Positions 11,815-24,756 of a DNA stretch of 64,000 nt are shown here, one piece after another. This stretch comes from Melieria omissa (taxonomy: Eukaryota; Arthropoda; Insecta; Diptera; Ulidiidae). The notes beneath the pieces are model-generated. The model saw only the letters and a program-made list of their open reading frames with translations. It had not been told where the DNA came from and did not search any database. How positions within the stretch are numbered: the first letter of the stretch is position 1; each line of letters begins with the position of its first letter. Location of the stretch: assembly GCA_963971225.1 (NCBI GenBank), contig OZ020268.1, positions 60,139,900 through 60,203,899 on the forward strand, written 5' to 3'. Made by a program: the position numbers and the translations under genes.

Positions 11815-12835
11815 GCCTTTTATATTTTTGCCTTCTTTTTCAAAAAGGATGAAAAAGCATTTTGTTATCATCAAAAATGGTTTTATTACTTTTCAAAGTA
11901 TTTTCTTAGTATTTTCTTAGAAGATTTATACACTTTTGCATGCGCTCAAACCAATTTTCGAAGCACATTTTCCACTCCGATTGGGACTCCTCCAAAACAT
12001 GCGGCTTCAGCCGCATCTTCGGGCGATGAAATTCGTTGACCATGCAATTTGTTTTTTATGTGCGGAAATAAAAAGAAGTCATTGGGTGATTCGGCGTCGG
12101 CGGTTGTTTTTCCGTATTTGATTAGATACTTCTATCAAAAAAATTGTTTTGTATCACTCAGAATTGACGGTTCTACGTTGCTCTAACGGCACAGTAGCCA
12201 CATGACCAGTTTTGCCGAAAAAACAGGCGACCATTTGCTTTGATGTGCTGCGTGCCCGAACAACTTTTGTTGGATTTGGCTCGTTTTGGAAGACCCACAC
12301 GGTCACGGTCGATTGCCGTCTTGTTTCGGACTCATACGCATAAATCCATGATTCGTCAGCTGTCACGATCTTATAAACGTCTTTCGAAGTATCGCGATCA
12401 AATTTTTCCATTATTTCTTTGCACCAATCGACACGAGCCTTTTTTTGAGCGATTGCCCAATTATGCGGGATCCAACGAGAACAAATCTTTCTGACAGCTG
12501 ACAGTTCATGCAATATCGAATGCACGGCCGTGGAACTAATACCCAAGGATGCCTCTATCTCACGGTATGTCACAATGATGATCATTCATTATCAGTTCAC
12601 GCACAGCATCGATGGTTTCTGGCACAATGACCGATTTTGGACTACTTTCACGAAATTCGTCCTGGAGCGAACGGCGATTACGCTTGGATTCGTTAAACCA
12701 GTTATAAACTGTCTTGAGGGTTAGTGCTTCCTCACCAAATGCCGAGTGAAGACGATGTTCACGAGTTAAATCAATTTTTTGACCGAGATGAATTTTTGTC
12801 AGTGTTAACAACACAAATAGCGCTTGAACATCAAA
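11815..12835 (-). pseudogene. mariner transposase, frameshifted and internally deleted
   Basis: Read leftwards, 12814-12560 encodes the N-terminal helix-turn-helix part (TLKTVYNWFNESKRNRRSLQ, then PETIDAVRELIM). After a frameshift, 12585-12154 gives TYREIEASLGIS, the linker WIPHN and TADESWIYAY, whose Asp (about 12356) is the first catalytic residue. The frame continues VTVWVFQ, KQMVACFFGK and GHVATVPLEQRRTVNSE. Downstream, RRIT is joined almost directly to NDFFLFPHIKNKLHGQR near 12083. The stretch between them, which carries the second catalytic Asp (the HDNA block), is missing; the Asp of PxDFFLFP is replaced or shifted in frame. Family length is about 345 residues. The gene is dead. Clear end repeats were not found. 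Confidence 0.85.
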
Positions 12836-13138
12836 ATGCTCTAAGTACGTTTATGGTAAAAAATTACAAACTTTTCAATGACAATCTCAGAATTTTCGAA
12901 AACGTACTAGACCCATCCCTATTGAAAAAATATAAAAGGCAGCCTACGCATTTTGTACGAATTTATGAATATTGAATATTTAATTAATATTTATTAAATG
13001 TATAAGTAAAGTACATATACATATACAAGTCGTTAAATTTGAGTACTGCTTTGGTTGAAAAAATTTTCAAATGTTTGATTGTTTTAATTTCCAATGTTCA
13101 TTTTCAAATACGAGTGAGATTTGTATTATAGGGTAGTA

Positions 13139-14046
13139 GGGGAATTCTTTGTAAGGTGCCACCCCTGCTCGATTTCGACGTTCCAGCAATCCAAGAAAAA
13201 AAATTCCTATTGTCATTTAAGCTATATATGTCCACATCAATTTTAATGTGGTTTTTGGGGGAACAGACTCAATAACACGGTCTGGGTAAATCAAAGTGTC
13301 AAATTTGGTTAAGAAAAAACATAAAAATTAAAACTGAAGGTTTTTCTTACAGTGAAAAAGTAACCAAAAACTTATAAAAAACTAAGGTAAATATCAGTGT
13401 TAGACTTAATTTTTAAAGGGTTTTCATAATCCGAAATGATATCCGAGCATATCGTAAAAGGAACCAATTTATATAATAATATAATATAATTTCCAAAATG
13501 GCATCAAAATGTAAAGTGCCACCTTTTTTCTTTGTAAGGTGTTTTCTGGTCCTATATCGGTAAAATGACTTTTTATTGCTCGGAATCGTCATTGCAATGA
13601 ATTTAAAGTGTTCTTAGTCAATTTTTCTCTAAGCTTTTCATGAGGATTGAATTAGTTTTGTTTATTAATTTCCATACAATTATTCGTTTTATCCGTTACC
13701 ATTCAATTTGCATTTTTCTTTCGGTAATTTTCTATTCAATGCAAATTAAATTCAAGAATCTTTCGTAAATTTTCTAAATCATGCATTTTTACTTGAGATT
13801 TTTACGTTTTTAGCGGTTTTTTTAGGGGGTGGCACTTTACATTAAAAAATTTTAGGGTGTCGATTTTGAACACTTGGGGAAATTGGCTGTAAAATTCGTA
13901 TTTACGAAAAATTCAAATGAAGTGTTACCATGGATCATAGCTCTTTAAATCTTCTTTCCAACGGTATATTAAAATTGGCGATACGTTAATTTTCTAACGA
14001 GTAATGCGCAAAAAAGCTATGGGGTGGCACCTTACAAGAATTCCCC
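13139..14046 (+). mobile_element. Inverted-repeat element A, copy 1
   Basis: The ends are GGGGAATTCTTTGTAAGGTG and its complement, with TA outside each end (13137-13138, 14047-14048). TA targets suggest a Tc1/mariner-type mobiliser. The 908-bp interior has no transposase frame. The phrase GGTGGCAC with TTTACATT also occurs near 13825-13845, inside the element, so the end motif is partly repeated internally. It lies inside the pogo-like element at 11669-14302. Confidence 0.8.
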
Positions 14047-14453
14047 TATAGATTAAAAAAAAAACTGGTTTGCCACGTTTTTTTTAATATTACTTTTTTT
14101 ATTTTATTTATTTTTTTACGTTTATGAGAGATTTCTTAATCAAATGGTTAAAAATATAGTGTCCACATCCGGTTATTATAGCGTCAGGTTATTGGAATGA
14201 TATTCGTATAGAAAACTTAATGATATTGCTATGTCTTCGAAATTTGTCCGGCTATTGAAGCTGTCCGGTTATAAGGACTGACCATAATGAGAAATTTCAA
14301 TGTATTTCCTTGATTCTGAAAATATACTTTAAATGACATTCGGTCACACAATTATTTTAGATAAGCCGATAAATTCAATGTAACTTTATAGAAAAATCTC
14401 ACCTGAATTTCCAAGAAAAATTGGCGAGGATGACAATGGTGTAGATACACGTA

Positions 14454-15302
14454 GGGGAATTCTTTGTAAGGTGCCACCCCTGCTTGATTTCGACGTTCCA
14501 GAAATCCAAGAAAAAAATGCCTATTGTCATTTAAGGTATATATGTCAACATCAATTTTAATGTGGTTTTTGAGGGAACAGACGCAATAACACGGTCTGGG
14601 TAAATAAAAGTGTAAAATTTGGTTAAGAAAAAACATAAAAATGAAAACTGAAGGTTTTTCTTGTGGCGAAAAAGTAACCAAAAACTTATAAAAAACTAAG
14701 TATCAGTGTTTTCATAATCCGAAATGATATCCGAGCATATCGTAAAAGCATCAAATTTATTCAATGATTTCCAAAATGGCTTCCTATGTCGGTAATGGTT
14801 TCCTATATCGGTAAAATGACTTTTATTGCTCGGAATCGTCATTACAATGAATTTAAAGTGTTCTTAGTAAACTTTTCTCTAATCCTATCATGAGGAATAA
14901 ATAAGTTCAGTTTTGTTTATCAATTTCCATACAATTATTCGTTTTATTCGTTACCATTCAATTTGCATTTTGCTTTCGGTTATCTTCTATTCGATTCAAA
15001 TTAAATTCAATAATCTTTCGTAAATTTTCGAAATCATGCATTTTTACTTGAAATTTCTACGTTTTTAGCGGTTTTTTTAGGGGGTGGCACTTTACATTAA
15101 ACAATTTTAGGGTGTCGATTTCGAACACTTTGGGAAATTGGCTGTAAAATTCGTATTTACGAAAAATTCAAATGAAGTGTTACCATGGATCATAGCTCTT
15201 TAAATACTCTTTTCAACGGTATATTAAAATTGGCGATACTTTAATTTACTAACGAGTTTTGCGCAAAAAAGCTATGGGGTGGCACCTTACAAAGAATTCC
15301 CC
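14454..15302 (+). mobile_element. Inverted-repeat element A, copy 2
   Basis: Same ends and same internal order as copy 1 (13139-14046), in the same orientation, 407 bp further on, flanked by TA. It is 849 bp long because of internal deletions, for example around 14700-14800, where the second GGTGCC-type block and neighbouring bases are missing. No coding capacity. Confidence 0.8.
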
Positions 15303-15304
15303 TA

Positions 15305-18300
15305 CTAGTTCAATCTTTTTATTGACCCGGTAACAGTACTTCTCCAATGTCAGTTATTCTATAAACCTTATTGTGTTTGGAGTGCTGTGTGTATTTTACT
15401 TTAGATATCATTCGGAGATGCCATTTAACGACCACATACGCGAAAGCTTGACGTTCTGTGGTTAATCCGGATGGCCGCTGAATAGAAATTCGACCTGATG
15501 TAATACTGTATGTATATTGTTCAGCTGTGACGGCGAACGGTAAGCTTTTCTGCTCGCCACACTTACATACATAACCACAATAATGCAAGCACATGAAACC
15601 GAAATTTGCTTCAAAATGTCCTGCGGCCCAGATCAAATAGCTGTGCACCATTTAAATGTATTTTTTCAAAACCATTCGTACCGTTATGAGAGTAACGGCG
15701 GCAACATGTAAGAATTGTTTGTTGCCTGAAACAATTATTACAAATGCACACACACATAGTCACACACGCCAGCACGCGGTACGACACAAAGACGTTTGGC
15801 GGACTTTCTCGAGTGCACTTTAGTAGTTGTGAAACGGAAAGTGCAATTTTGTCACAAAGGTGCGTAAGTGCAGCGCTCGTTTATTTATTGGCTGCACAGT
15901 ACACCGCTTGGCAAAGCCGCAACATCAGCTACAGCGACAGCCAAGAAACGGTTGAGCAACCACTCATATTTAAATTTCACGCCAACAACCAAAACGCTTT
16001 TGTGTATGTGTGTGTGTGGGCCCAGACATCAGATGGTGGAATGATACGCTGGCAAAGGAAATCGTAATCACATGGTGCAACCTGCAATTGCAGTCATCGA
16101 TTGCAAATTTGAGCCATTTGCATTGGCTGCACACATGCAAATGGCATCACTAGCTCGACCTGCTGCCGAAACAGCAGCAAGTAAACGCAACGCCCGGAAG
16201 GTAATGTGTCGCGGAATGGGTCATCACGCCGACACATTCATTTCACATTATGTAACTGTTACATCGATAATGGAACCGTTCGCCTACAGCCCACTGCCTC
16301 AGTCAGAGCTACCCAACGACAACAGAAAACCAAATGTCACTTTGTCATTTACTGCCCCAGTGGGCCTACGTGCCGAAATTGAGTGCCCGCCAAGTTAAAG
16401 GACTGAGTCCTTATTTCGTTTAATCGATTTTGATTGTTGGGCATTGGCATTGAGAGTGAATTTATTTGTGTCGCTGCTACCATTTCGTCAGTGGCCCCTC
16501 GCTGCCCTCTACCGTTGTAAGTGTGACCCACAATCGATCTAACAAAACTGCTGGCGACAATAACAATCATAGAACTGCATATGTTGCGAGCTGAGCCGCC
16601 AGCCGCTAGTCGCCAGCAACCAGCAGCAATCGCCAAAATAGCAGCAGCAGCGGCCACAATAACAACGGCAGCGGTCATAGCAACAGCAACAGCAACGGTG
16701 GTAGCAACGCTGCCGCAACAATAGCAACGGTGATAATAGCAACTCATAAATTGTTGTGAAATTGGTGGCCAGCAGTGATTGGTACTGTGCAATCAGTGCT
16801 CGCGCGTTTGGCTCGTGACTGGTGATGAGTGCGTTGCGCGCGGCCGGGCAGGGGGCCGCTGGGTAGTAAGGCGAGCAGGCACATGGCAAGACGGGCATGT
16901 TGCTAGCACCGATCATCGCCGTTAATGCGGTCCGAGCAATGTAAATTATGGAAAATTCACTCCGCGCAACGGAGTTGGGAAGCGATGCACTGATGATTTG
17001 TTCTTTTGCCGCTGACTTCAATGATGATGGCGATGTCAGATAGTGATCGCTCATGATGGAACGCTCGAAGCTTTAGCCTAGATTGCAACAGCCTAGTGCA
17101 ACTTCCTTGACTCTGGCCAGGAAAAGGCGGCAGCAGTTACAGAAGCAGTAGCTGCCGCGTGCCGAGAGCGAGAAAAACGTCCGAAACCATCAATTTGCTA
17201 ACACTTCCACTGCTGGACATTACACTGCACCCAGGGGTATGACAAATTTGTTCAATGGCTACACTGAAACTTAAGTAAGCTCTTCAGATTGATTTATATA
17301 TTCGTTTTCCCGACACACGACGTTTGATGTATTTTTCTAATAGTTAATAGAGCTAACTTTATTGTAAAGCTTGCTAGATAATTTTTGGCACAGGATTTTA
17401 TCAACTTCTACATATTGTCAGTGTATCTGTTGAAAAGTAACGCTTCTACAGCTGTTTACTGGTTTCGCTAACCCAGCTATTGGTTGAATGCAGATTACTG
17501 CTTAACTTCCGTACGGATTCTGTGTTACGAACATGTTAAACGGTTCTTAAGATCATGAATGGCCTCTGGCGCTATAATCACTTCTTGTCTCTCTGGATTG
17601 TGCGATTCCTACGATCTGCCATCAGCCGAACTGCTGCTGAAGGCTTCGTGTATACAAACATGCAATTTGTATGGCAATATTGGTGGAACCACAAAATCCT
17701 TTAGCGGGGGTCAAAGATGCAAGAGGACCAATTTCAAGAGTTGCTAAATTTTGCTGTTAAAAATTGTGCGTTCGTGTTCTCTCAGGCCAATTTCGCATAT
17801 GTGAACCAGATGTGTATTGAACACATTTACAGTAGGTATTATATGCGCTCATTGGGTATTATTAATGTATCAGAGAATGTCTCGTGGGCTCATTTTACTA
17901 TATGCAAACAATGTATTATATGGCAAACAAAGACGAGAAAGAAGAACTTTTCTTTGAGGACGACCCTCTCAGTAAAAAATAAAAACATTTTGAGAAGAAA
18001 ATAATTGCCCAAGGAAAGCTTCGATTCACCGTCTTGAATCTGTACAGATCTGTAAGTCTCGCCCTGATGGTGGCGGGAGCAAAACCATAGTCCCATCATC
18101 GAGCTATCGTATAAATTATTATTTACACATTCATATATTTAAATAATTACCACCGATTGATACATACAAACATGTAGGGAAATATTCATATTTATTTAAT
18201 TTACAATTTTAAACCGTTACTAAAAATGGATGTAAATGCTACTCGTATAGGTGTACTGTGTTATGTGCATGTAAATGTTGTAAAAAATTCTGAGCACACA

Positions 18301-21300
18301 CATACACACATCTTGCTTAGTGCATGGCCGTTACATTGTGTATGATTGTTGTATTAAATTAGACGCACCTTTAGCACTTGGGATGGTACCGGATTGCCGT
18401 AAGGTGTGTCGCATTTCATAATTCATCAACAACGCAAAAGGCGGACAAAGCCAGTTGGCTGACATCTCCAAAATATTACACCGATCATATTGTTGTGTTC
18501 GTTGAGTTTGTGATGTGGTTATTGTCGATTCGGAGCTGGTTATTCAATCAGCTGATTTAATCTTTGTTGGTTTTGCTGCAGATCTTAACTAATTCAACGG
18601 GTGAAATTTTCTACAATTTTTTCACTATAAAATGCTTAGCCATCGCTTTATTCATTGAGGTTAAAATAATTGACGTCAACTCAATGATAATGGCGTTAGA
18701 TATAAAAATGTGTATGAGAAAACATAACAAACTCTACCACTGAGTACCATTTTTATTAATGAACTTGTTGCGAAACCTATTTTAAATGGAACTGTAAATC
18801 ACTGCAGTTGATTGCCTCAATAATCACTAAATTATTAAAAACGCAACACGTATACAAATCTACCACGCGACATGATCTCACATGCAACCCAGTATTACTT
18901 CAGATCTGGGTTGAATCCTCGAATTATCCAATAGACAAATAAATCAGCCTTAGAACGAATCCAACTGAAGTTGTAAGCCACCGAAAGAATTTGGGTGCAC
19001 AAAATTATATGGATTCTGCAAAATATGATTTGACAGAGAAATAAGTTGACAGGGCAAATAAGTCCCTTCGCTCATATCATCATAGCTTAAGCTAAGCTAG
19101 CGGCCAGCCAGCGCGAGTGGACCTTGCGAGTATGCAACAGGAATCAGTATGGATGCGTTTCCATTGAACTGGAGTGTGAGCGCCTTAACTCAATGAAATC
19201 CCAACAACACCCTGCACCGAAACACCAACCGACGACATATTTACCACATATTTGCATTTAGTAAGCACAGAACAATTATTGTTCTCCTCCACTACCGACG
19301 CGCCCGAACACACCTTCTTACGTCGGCGCCGCAGCGCGCTTCTATCGCCAGCAAGACACTCGCAATCGCACCCTTACGTCCATCTCGTCAGCACGCTCCG
19401 GCACACCGCGCCATACAAGGAAACTCCCAGCAGAACGAGTCGCGGTACGATCTGCGCGTGCTGTATGACTACTCCAGATCAATGAATATTAAATGAGTTG
19501 AACTGCTGATGTACGTGCACGATACGGTTGAGGCCGAATCAAACTGGCGTAGGTTGACGCAATTTACTTGCAGCGCCACGGCGAACTCGAGGTGTTGTTG
19601 CTGTTTGCTGTTGTTTCCATGTATCCACAACCCATCCCATCGCGTACCATCCCATTCCGGCACATACACTCCCAAGTGCAACTAATTCGAGCACATACGC
19701 GTAAAAATAGTGAGCCGTCTGAATGACCAGACCGATCAGTACCGCACGATCTCATAAATCTTCACGTGACAAACAGCGCAGCACTCGCTCTGACGAAGAT
19801 TATGAGCACAAACTGATCGGCACTAATATAAGCATATATTGTGGCACATTTTAATTTGATGGCACTGGAACTTGTCGCATGCGTGCCTTGACTTGACATG
19901 CAACAATTGGCTTTTTGACCACTCGGACAAATGAACTACTTGATAAATTGCTGTGACACTAAGTAGTTTTGCGCAGCCTTAAGAACAAACTAAAGTACAT
20001 ATGTAAATTTTGACAGACTCCAGACTAAAAATGTGCCAAGGCAGCTCAGTGGCAGCTTCAATTATGAAAAATGTACAGCGAGAAGAAGCAGTGAAAATGG
20101 ACAGCTGCAACGCTGAGTGCACGTTGCGCATTTCGTGTAAAAGGCTGAGTCGCTGGGTATCTAATCGAATTGAAGCCAATTTTTGCAGAAAAATATTTTA
20201 AAAGTGCGGTGGCCATCAAACAAACATCAACCATCACACAAACACTCATGCATACCAAATGATATGAGCGCAAATCGGCGCAGCATGAGTTGCTCTTTCG
20301 TTTCATCAACGCTGCACGAAGAAAATCTCTCCAGATCGAATTTATCGGCTGGACATTGCACAATTCCCTACGGAGTGACGCAGCACTTCTAAACGATCTG
20401 CTCAAATGCATCCATTCAGTGATAATGGATCGATGGCTGCTGTGTTGACACAGTTCAGCTGATGGATGAGCACCGGACCGCAACGATTCATGGACTTGAA
20501 ATTGGGAGATTGGTGCACGAATCCGAATTTATTCTCTCATGTCTTATCCTATTTACAGACACACTAACATGGGCATACGTAGGTATGTTTTGGCTGGTAT
20601 CTTGTGTTTTCAAACACCTTCGCACAATGTAGTTTAAAAAGTTTTGTATCGACTCGCGAGCACGTATCGCCATTTAATGACATTACCGCCAAAATTAACC
20701 TTGGCTTCAAGTTTACAGCGGTGACTAATTTTGGCGCATAAAACCGTTGCATTCTATACCTGAATGAATGAATAATGGTCACTCGGTGTGCCACAGACGC
20801 AGATGCAGACGCAGTCGCGGCCGCAAACTTTAGCTTTTTCGAGCCGCAGACAATGCAGCTCGACGACGACGCGCGCTCCGCATTCAGTGCGGTTGTACAA
20901 CCACAGGAAGGCTGTGTGGTCGTCAGACATTCGCTCATCGCTCCGACAGATTTTTCTACGCCATTGAAACTATGAATGGAAGCCGACAAATGCTCCACTG
21001 GCATTGCGTGGGCTAGTTTTCGTACCGAGCTCTTTGAGTTTCCTCACCGCCAGCTGCTGCTAGCATTTAACACCGCCACGACAACACTGCCAAGTCGTAA
21101 TTTCATTGTCTCGTTTGGGGGCAGCTGAAGCTCCAGTGTCCAAGTGTAACCGAGTGAAACACCAGTTTTTTTGACAATGTTAAAGTCCGAATGTGCAAAG
21201 TCTTCCTAATCATTGCTGCTGCTTCACACTGACAGAATGTCGGATCGGTGGGGATGGGGGTGGGGGTGGGTGTGGGTGACGCACATGCTCGGCATAATTT

Positions 21301-23489
21301 TAAATTTGCTGCCAGGTCCCGTGCGTGCTCACATTCGCACAACTGCCATGAGTATGTGTGAGGTTGACGGTCACTTGTCCCTTCGAAAAGTAAACAACAA
21401 AAGCCGCTTTGTAATTTTTATGCGACTGATGTCTTATCTGCTAATGGGGATGAAGTCGAACCCACAAACTTTTTACTTACGGCGGTGAACTTTCTTCCTT
21501 TTTCTTTTTGTCTTTTTCACAGCGCCGATAATGATAAATGTGCGGGCGTTACGTGAATTCAATTTCGCTTTTAGTCGAGACTTGACGAGAGCCGGTCCTA
21601 ATCAGTGATTGCGGAGGTTTACATCGTAGCCTGCAGAGAACGGTCGACTGTTACGGGCGATTCTCTGAACTGTACACACTGTTTGACTGATTTTGCTATC
21701 AATTCCATCTGTTAGATTGTCCTCTAGTTATGAATTAAATCTCCAACGAAGCCACACCTGCTTGCTCAGTTTTTGAAAAATGTTGGGGAAGCAATCTCTG
21801 AACGCCCGTTTATTAACCTTTCTGATGTGCTGAACGGTGTGGAATTCTACAGGTATACTACTGAAGAGATTTCCCCCCACGATTATCAAGTCAAAGGGAC
21901 GCGTTGCTCTGCTGGTTTTAATGACTTGGCGGCACACATTCACGGCTTGTTGCTGTTTTGATTTTCGGCAAAAATTTTTACTCAATTATGCCGCCTTTCA
22001 TTTTAACTGTTTCGGTATTAAAGTGAAATCGAAAAGCCACGACATGATTACTCCGAATTATTAATCAGCGCCTGAGTATGTGTGTCACCCTTTCGACAAT
22101 TTGGGCAAAACAGTACGTAACAGCAAGGGAAAAGCGACTGGCAATTATTGTGGGATGGATGACTGACTGGCTGGTTGGATGTAGCAACAATTGCGCGCTC
22201 GCGAAAGTGAGAAATGTTCCAATTATGTTGATGACACCTCAGTGTACGCGGCGCGGTGGCAGTGTCAAAACAGCAGGCAAGACCGTGCCTACGTCTGCTT
22301 CATCACTTCAGCGCTCCGCCGCCGCACGGTCCAACTCTACCACGACTCGGTTGGCAGCGGGAGCAGAATTTGTCACGTGCACGATCGACGAATATGTCGC
22401 TGCGATGGCTATCGTGCTCACAATCAGATGAATTCGTGATTTTGCCAAAATTTGGAAGTGTCTAGTCGCAGCAGCGCAGGCTTTCTGGCCGAGGTACACC
22501 TTTAATTTCTACCTTATTGGTGCGACCGGGAGCTGCAGCGCGGCTCAATTAAAACCAACATTGCAAAATTTAATATTGGCAGAACAGGAGTATGGACAGT
22601 GGTCGCGTCGGATCGGCGATGAGTGCAGCGCTCGTGCCGCGATTTTCTTCCGTGCCGCGATTTTCTGCTCAGCTTACGCTGCGCAGAATCTTGAGTATAT
22701 TGTAGCTGTTTTGTGCCGTTTGTTGACTCTGTCACCAACTGCTAAAATGTAACGCTCTTTGCTTCCCACGCACATAGACTCACCGCTGAACGTGTGCAGT
22801 GCGCAGCGCGCTCGTACAGCAAATGTGGCATGTGATTTTCCAACTGTTTCCACGCTTGCTGCCCACAAAATGACAAATACTGCACCGATTATTATCTAAA
22901 AAGGCACTCAGGCCGTACTCGCATTCGCATTGTCGCGGTGGCTGTTGGTGTTGGTACTGCTGTTGTTGTTGTTGCAGTTACTGTTGCTGTTGCAGTTGTC
23001 TGCTGCTGCGCGCTCGCACTGCAACTTAGAAACTTGCCGCGCAAAAAGCGAGTGAAAACCGTCGTTATGCTTCGTACACTTGCGCATACGAGCGATAAGT
23101 GGCAAATTGTCCAAGTGCGAATAAATCTTTAAAGTCAAATTATTTCTTCACAAGAAACAAACCGTTTTCTCTGCGACGATTAAAGCGACTACCCAACGCC
23201 TATGATTAGAAATTGCTGAAGTGAACGACGAATACACATGAAAACGCACCGCCCTTACACGTTAAGAATGAATGTATGTACAAATAATTATATGTATACT
23301 TATATGCATGCGCACATGTGTGCAAGAGCAGTGTACAGATCCACAGTTTCATTAGAAGTCTATCAGATGAAATTTTGAAAAAGTTTCAAGCACAAGAATC
23401 GTTGTGTGGTTTACATTTCTCAGCGGAGTCCAGTCAAAGGTGTCACCAAAAATAAAGGCCGTACACGCGTATTTGTCTCGAAATGTGGC
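15305..23489. other. Unique sequence with triplet repeats, no supported gene
   Basis: No gene is supported. CA tracts occur at 15743-15775. 16600-16740 is a CAGCAG/CAACAG-rich tract whose open frames are repeat-driven. 17250-19000 is AT-rich. 19080-23140 is a GC-richer stretch with many short overlapping frames on both strands and no recognisable domain; it includes the G-run block at 21250-21276 and a GTTGTT/GCTGTT tract at 22940-23005. The composition resembles fly intronic or regulatory DNA. Confidence 0.4.
21250..21276 (+). repeat. G-quadruplex-capable G-run cluster
   Basis: Five G-runs of 3 to 5 bases are separated by one to three bases. This satisfies the usual G3+N1-7 pattern for four-stranded DNA on the + strand. 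Confidence 0.7.
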
Positions 23490-23491
23490 TA

Positions 23492-24756
23492 CCCTGCAGG
23501 AAAGAAGTAGTCAGTTGGCAAAAGTAACTAATTTTTAACTAATTATTTGACAACTAATTTGTAACTGATTGAATAATCATGCATGGCTACACAGTTCACG
23601 AGCGCATGCACCGTACTCGTTGCGTTGTTCGTACAAACGACAAGTCGCCATTGGCGTCTGCGCGATGAACAAGGGTTGCCTATTGTTTGAAAATTGATAT
23701 TTTCTGGGGTCACGTTTTCGATCCTTAGAATTTGTAAGTGAATCCAATGGGTTGGCAACATATACGACGCCATATCGTGTTTTTTCGTCAAAGCGTGCGC
23801 GTGAAAAAGTGTAAATAAGTGCGTAGTTTAAAGAGGTGTGTAAAATAAATTATTTAATTAGCAAAAAAAATGCCTTCAAATCAAAAAAATATGTGGAGAA
23901 ATAAGTGGAATTGAAAATGCGGATGAAGGCACGAATGAAGACGTGCAAGTGGAACATTTGTGCGCGGAAAGCTGTAAGCTGCTGTCATTGTCGCCGTGAA
24001 CATTTTTGGGACTAATGGGAAAAGGCTTAAGAAGGACTACAACACATTTTTTATCGTTTTGCTTGGTATGTATGCACGTACACATATTCAAAATTACATT
24101 CACTGTGCATAATATTCCCATAACTAATTCTACAATTCGTTCCTCTTTTAACTAGATTCAATAAATGCAGCTGATCCCATGGAAGAGCTGAGAGCAGCTA
24201 TTGCCGGCGTTAAACTTGAATTTATTTAATATCTTAGTGCCTTAAGTGAACTGGCTGAAGTATTGTTTTCTTTTACTTTTCTTTCTTTAAATTAATTTTT
24301 CTTGTTGTTTTACATTTTTGCTGTTTTGTTTGTAATTAGTTGTAAATATTATTTAAAAGGAGTGTACTTTGTTTTTGAAAACATTTAATAACACAATCTT
24401 ATGAATTGAATTCAGTATATTTGAAAATTCATTTAATGGGGTTATATGCAAGTAATTTTTAATTGGTTACTATTTGACTAGTTTAAAATCAGTTACAAAC
24501 TAACTAATTTTTAACTAGTCACAAAACAACTAGTTTTAAATCAGTCCATTGCGGACTAATTATTAATTGGTTTGGAAACAGCTAGTTATAAACTAGTTGG
24601 GAAGTCATGCAGAGGTAGACAATTGATGTGCTGCTAGGACATCGCCACGTTAAAATAATCACTTCTTTTCAAGCAAAATAACTAATTTGTAATCAGTCCT
24701 GTACAGAAAAGGACTAGTTATAAATTAGTTAAAAATTAGTTACATTTCCTGCAGGG
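23492..24756 (+). mobile_element. CCCTGCAGG-ended element, copy 1
   Basis: It starts CCCTGCAGGAAA and ends with its complement TTTCCTGCAGGG, with TA directly outside both ends (23490-23491, 24757-24758). Subterminal regions carry many copies of ACTAGTT / AACTAATTT / AACTGATT-like units on both strands (23505-23580 and 24455-24745). The interior contains the outline of a two-exon gene (23870-24229). TA duplication points to a Tc1/mariner-type mobiliser, but the ends do not match any family I know well. It is inverted relative to copy 2 (24830-27965). Confidence 0.75.
23870..24229 (+). pseudogene. Two-exon small gene inside the CCCTGCAGG element, copy 1
   Basis: A start at 23870 opens exon 1. 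The best-preserved part ends KRLKKDYNTFFIVLL at a donor-like G|GTATGT (24065/24066). A 90-base intron ends TTTTAACTAG at 24155. Splicing completes an Asp codon and continues SINAADPMEELRAAIAGVKL..., stopping at 24227-24229. Copy 1 has a stop early in exon 1 (TGGAATTGA) and small indels relative to copy 2, so this copy is broken. I do not recognise the protein. Charged Lys/Arg residues before the splice and an acidic/Ala-rich tail after it are all that can be said. The splice structure is inferred from the sequence, not from transcripts. Confidence 0.45.

Larger units (their letters stand above)
11669..14302. mobile_element. pogo/Tigger-like element with nested insertions
   Basis: The left end reads CAGTGAAATTCCTCATAGCC after TA (11667-11668). 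The right end, reverse-complemented, reads CATTGAAATTTCTCATTATGG with TA outside (14303-14304). CAGT-type ends, TA targets and GTCCGGTTAT subterminal motifs are typical of pogo-like members of the Tc1/mariner superfamily. Inside lie a mariner remnant (about 11815-12835) and a TA-flanked inverted-repeat element (13139-14046). The open frame after the mariner (about 12840-12975, ending KKYKRQPTHF...) may be a tail of the pogo-type transposase, by position and a weak resemblance only. Confidence 0.5.

Noticed and set aside
15319..15651. 110-codon minus-strand frame next to element A copy 2
   Set aside because: No recognisable domain; part of the frame is simply the non-coding flank of the element.
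16072..17054. Open frames on both strands around a CAGCAG/CAACAG tract
   Set aside because: The frames are driven by the triplet repeat and give Cys/Arg- or Ala/Val-rich strings; no domain or splice context.
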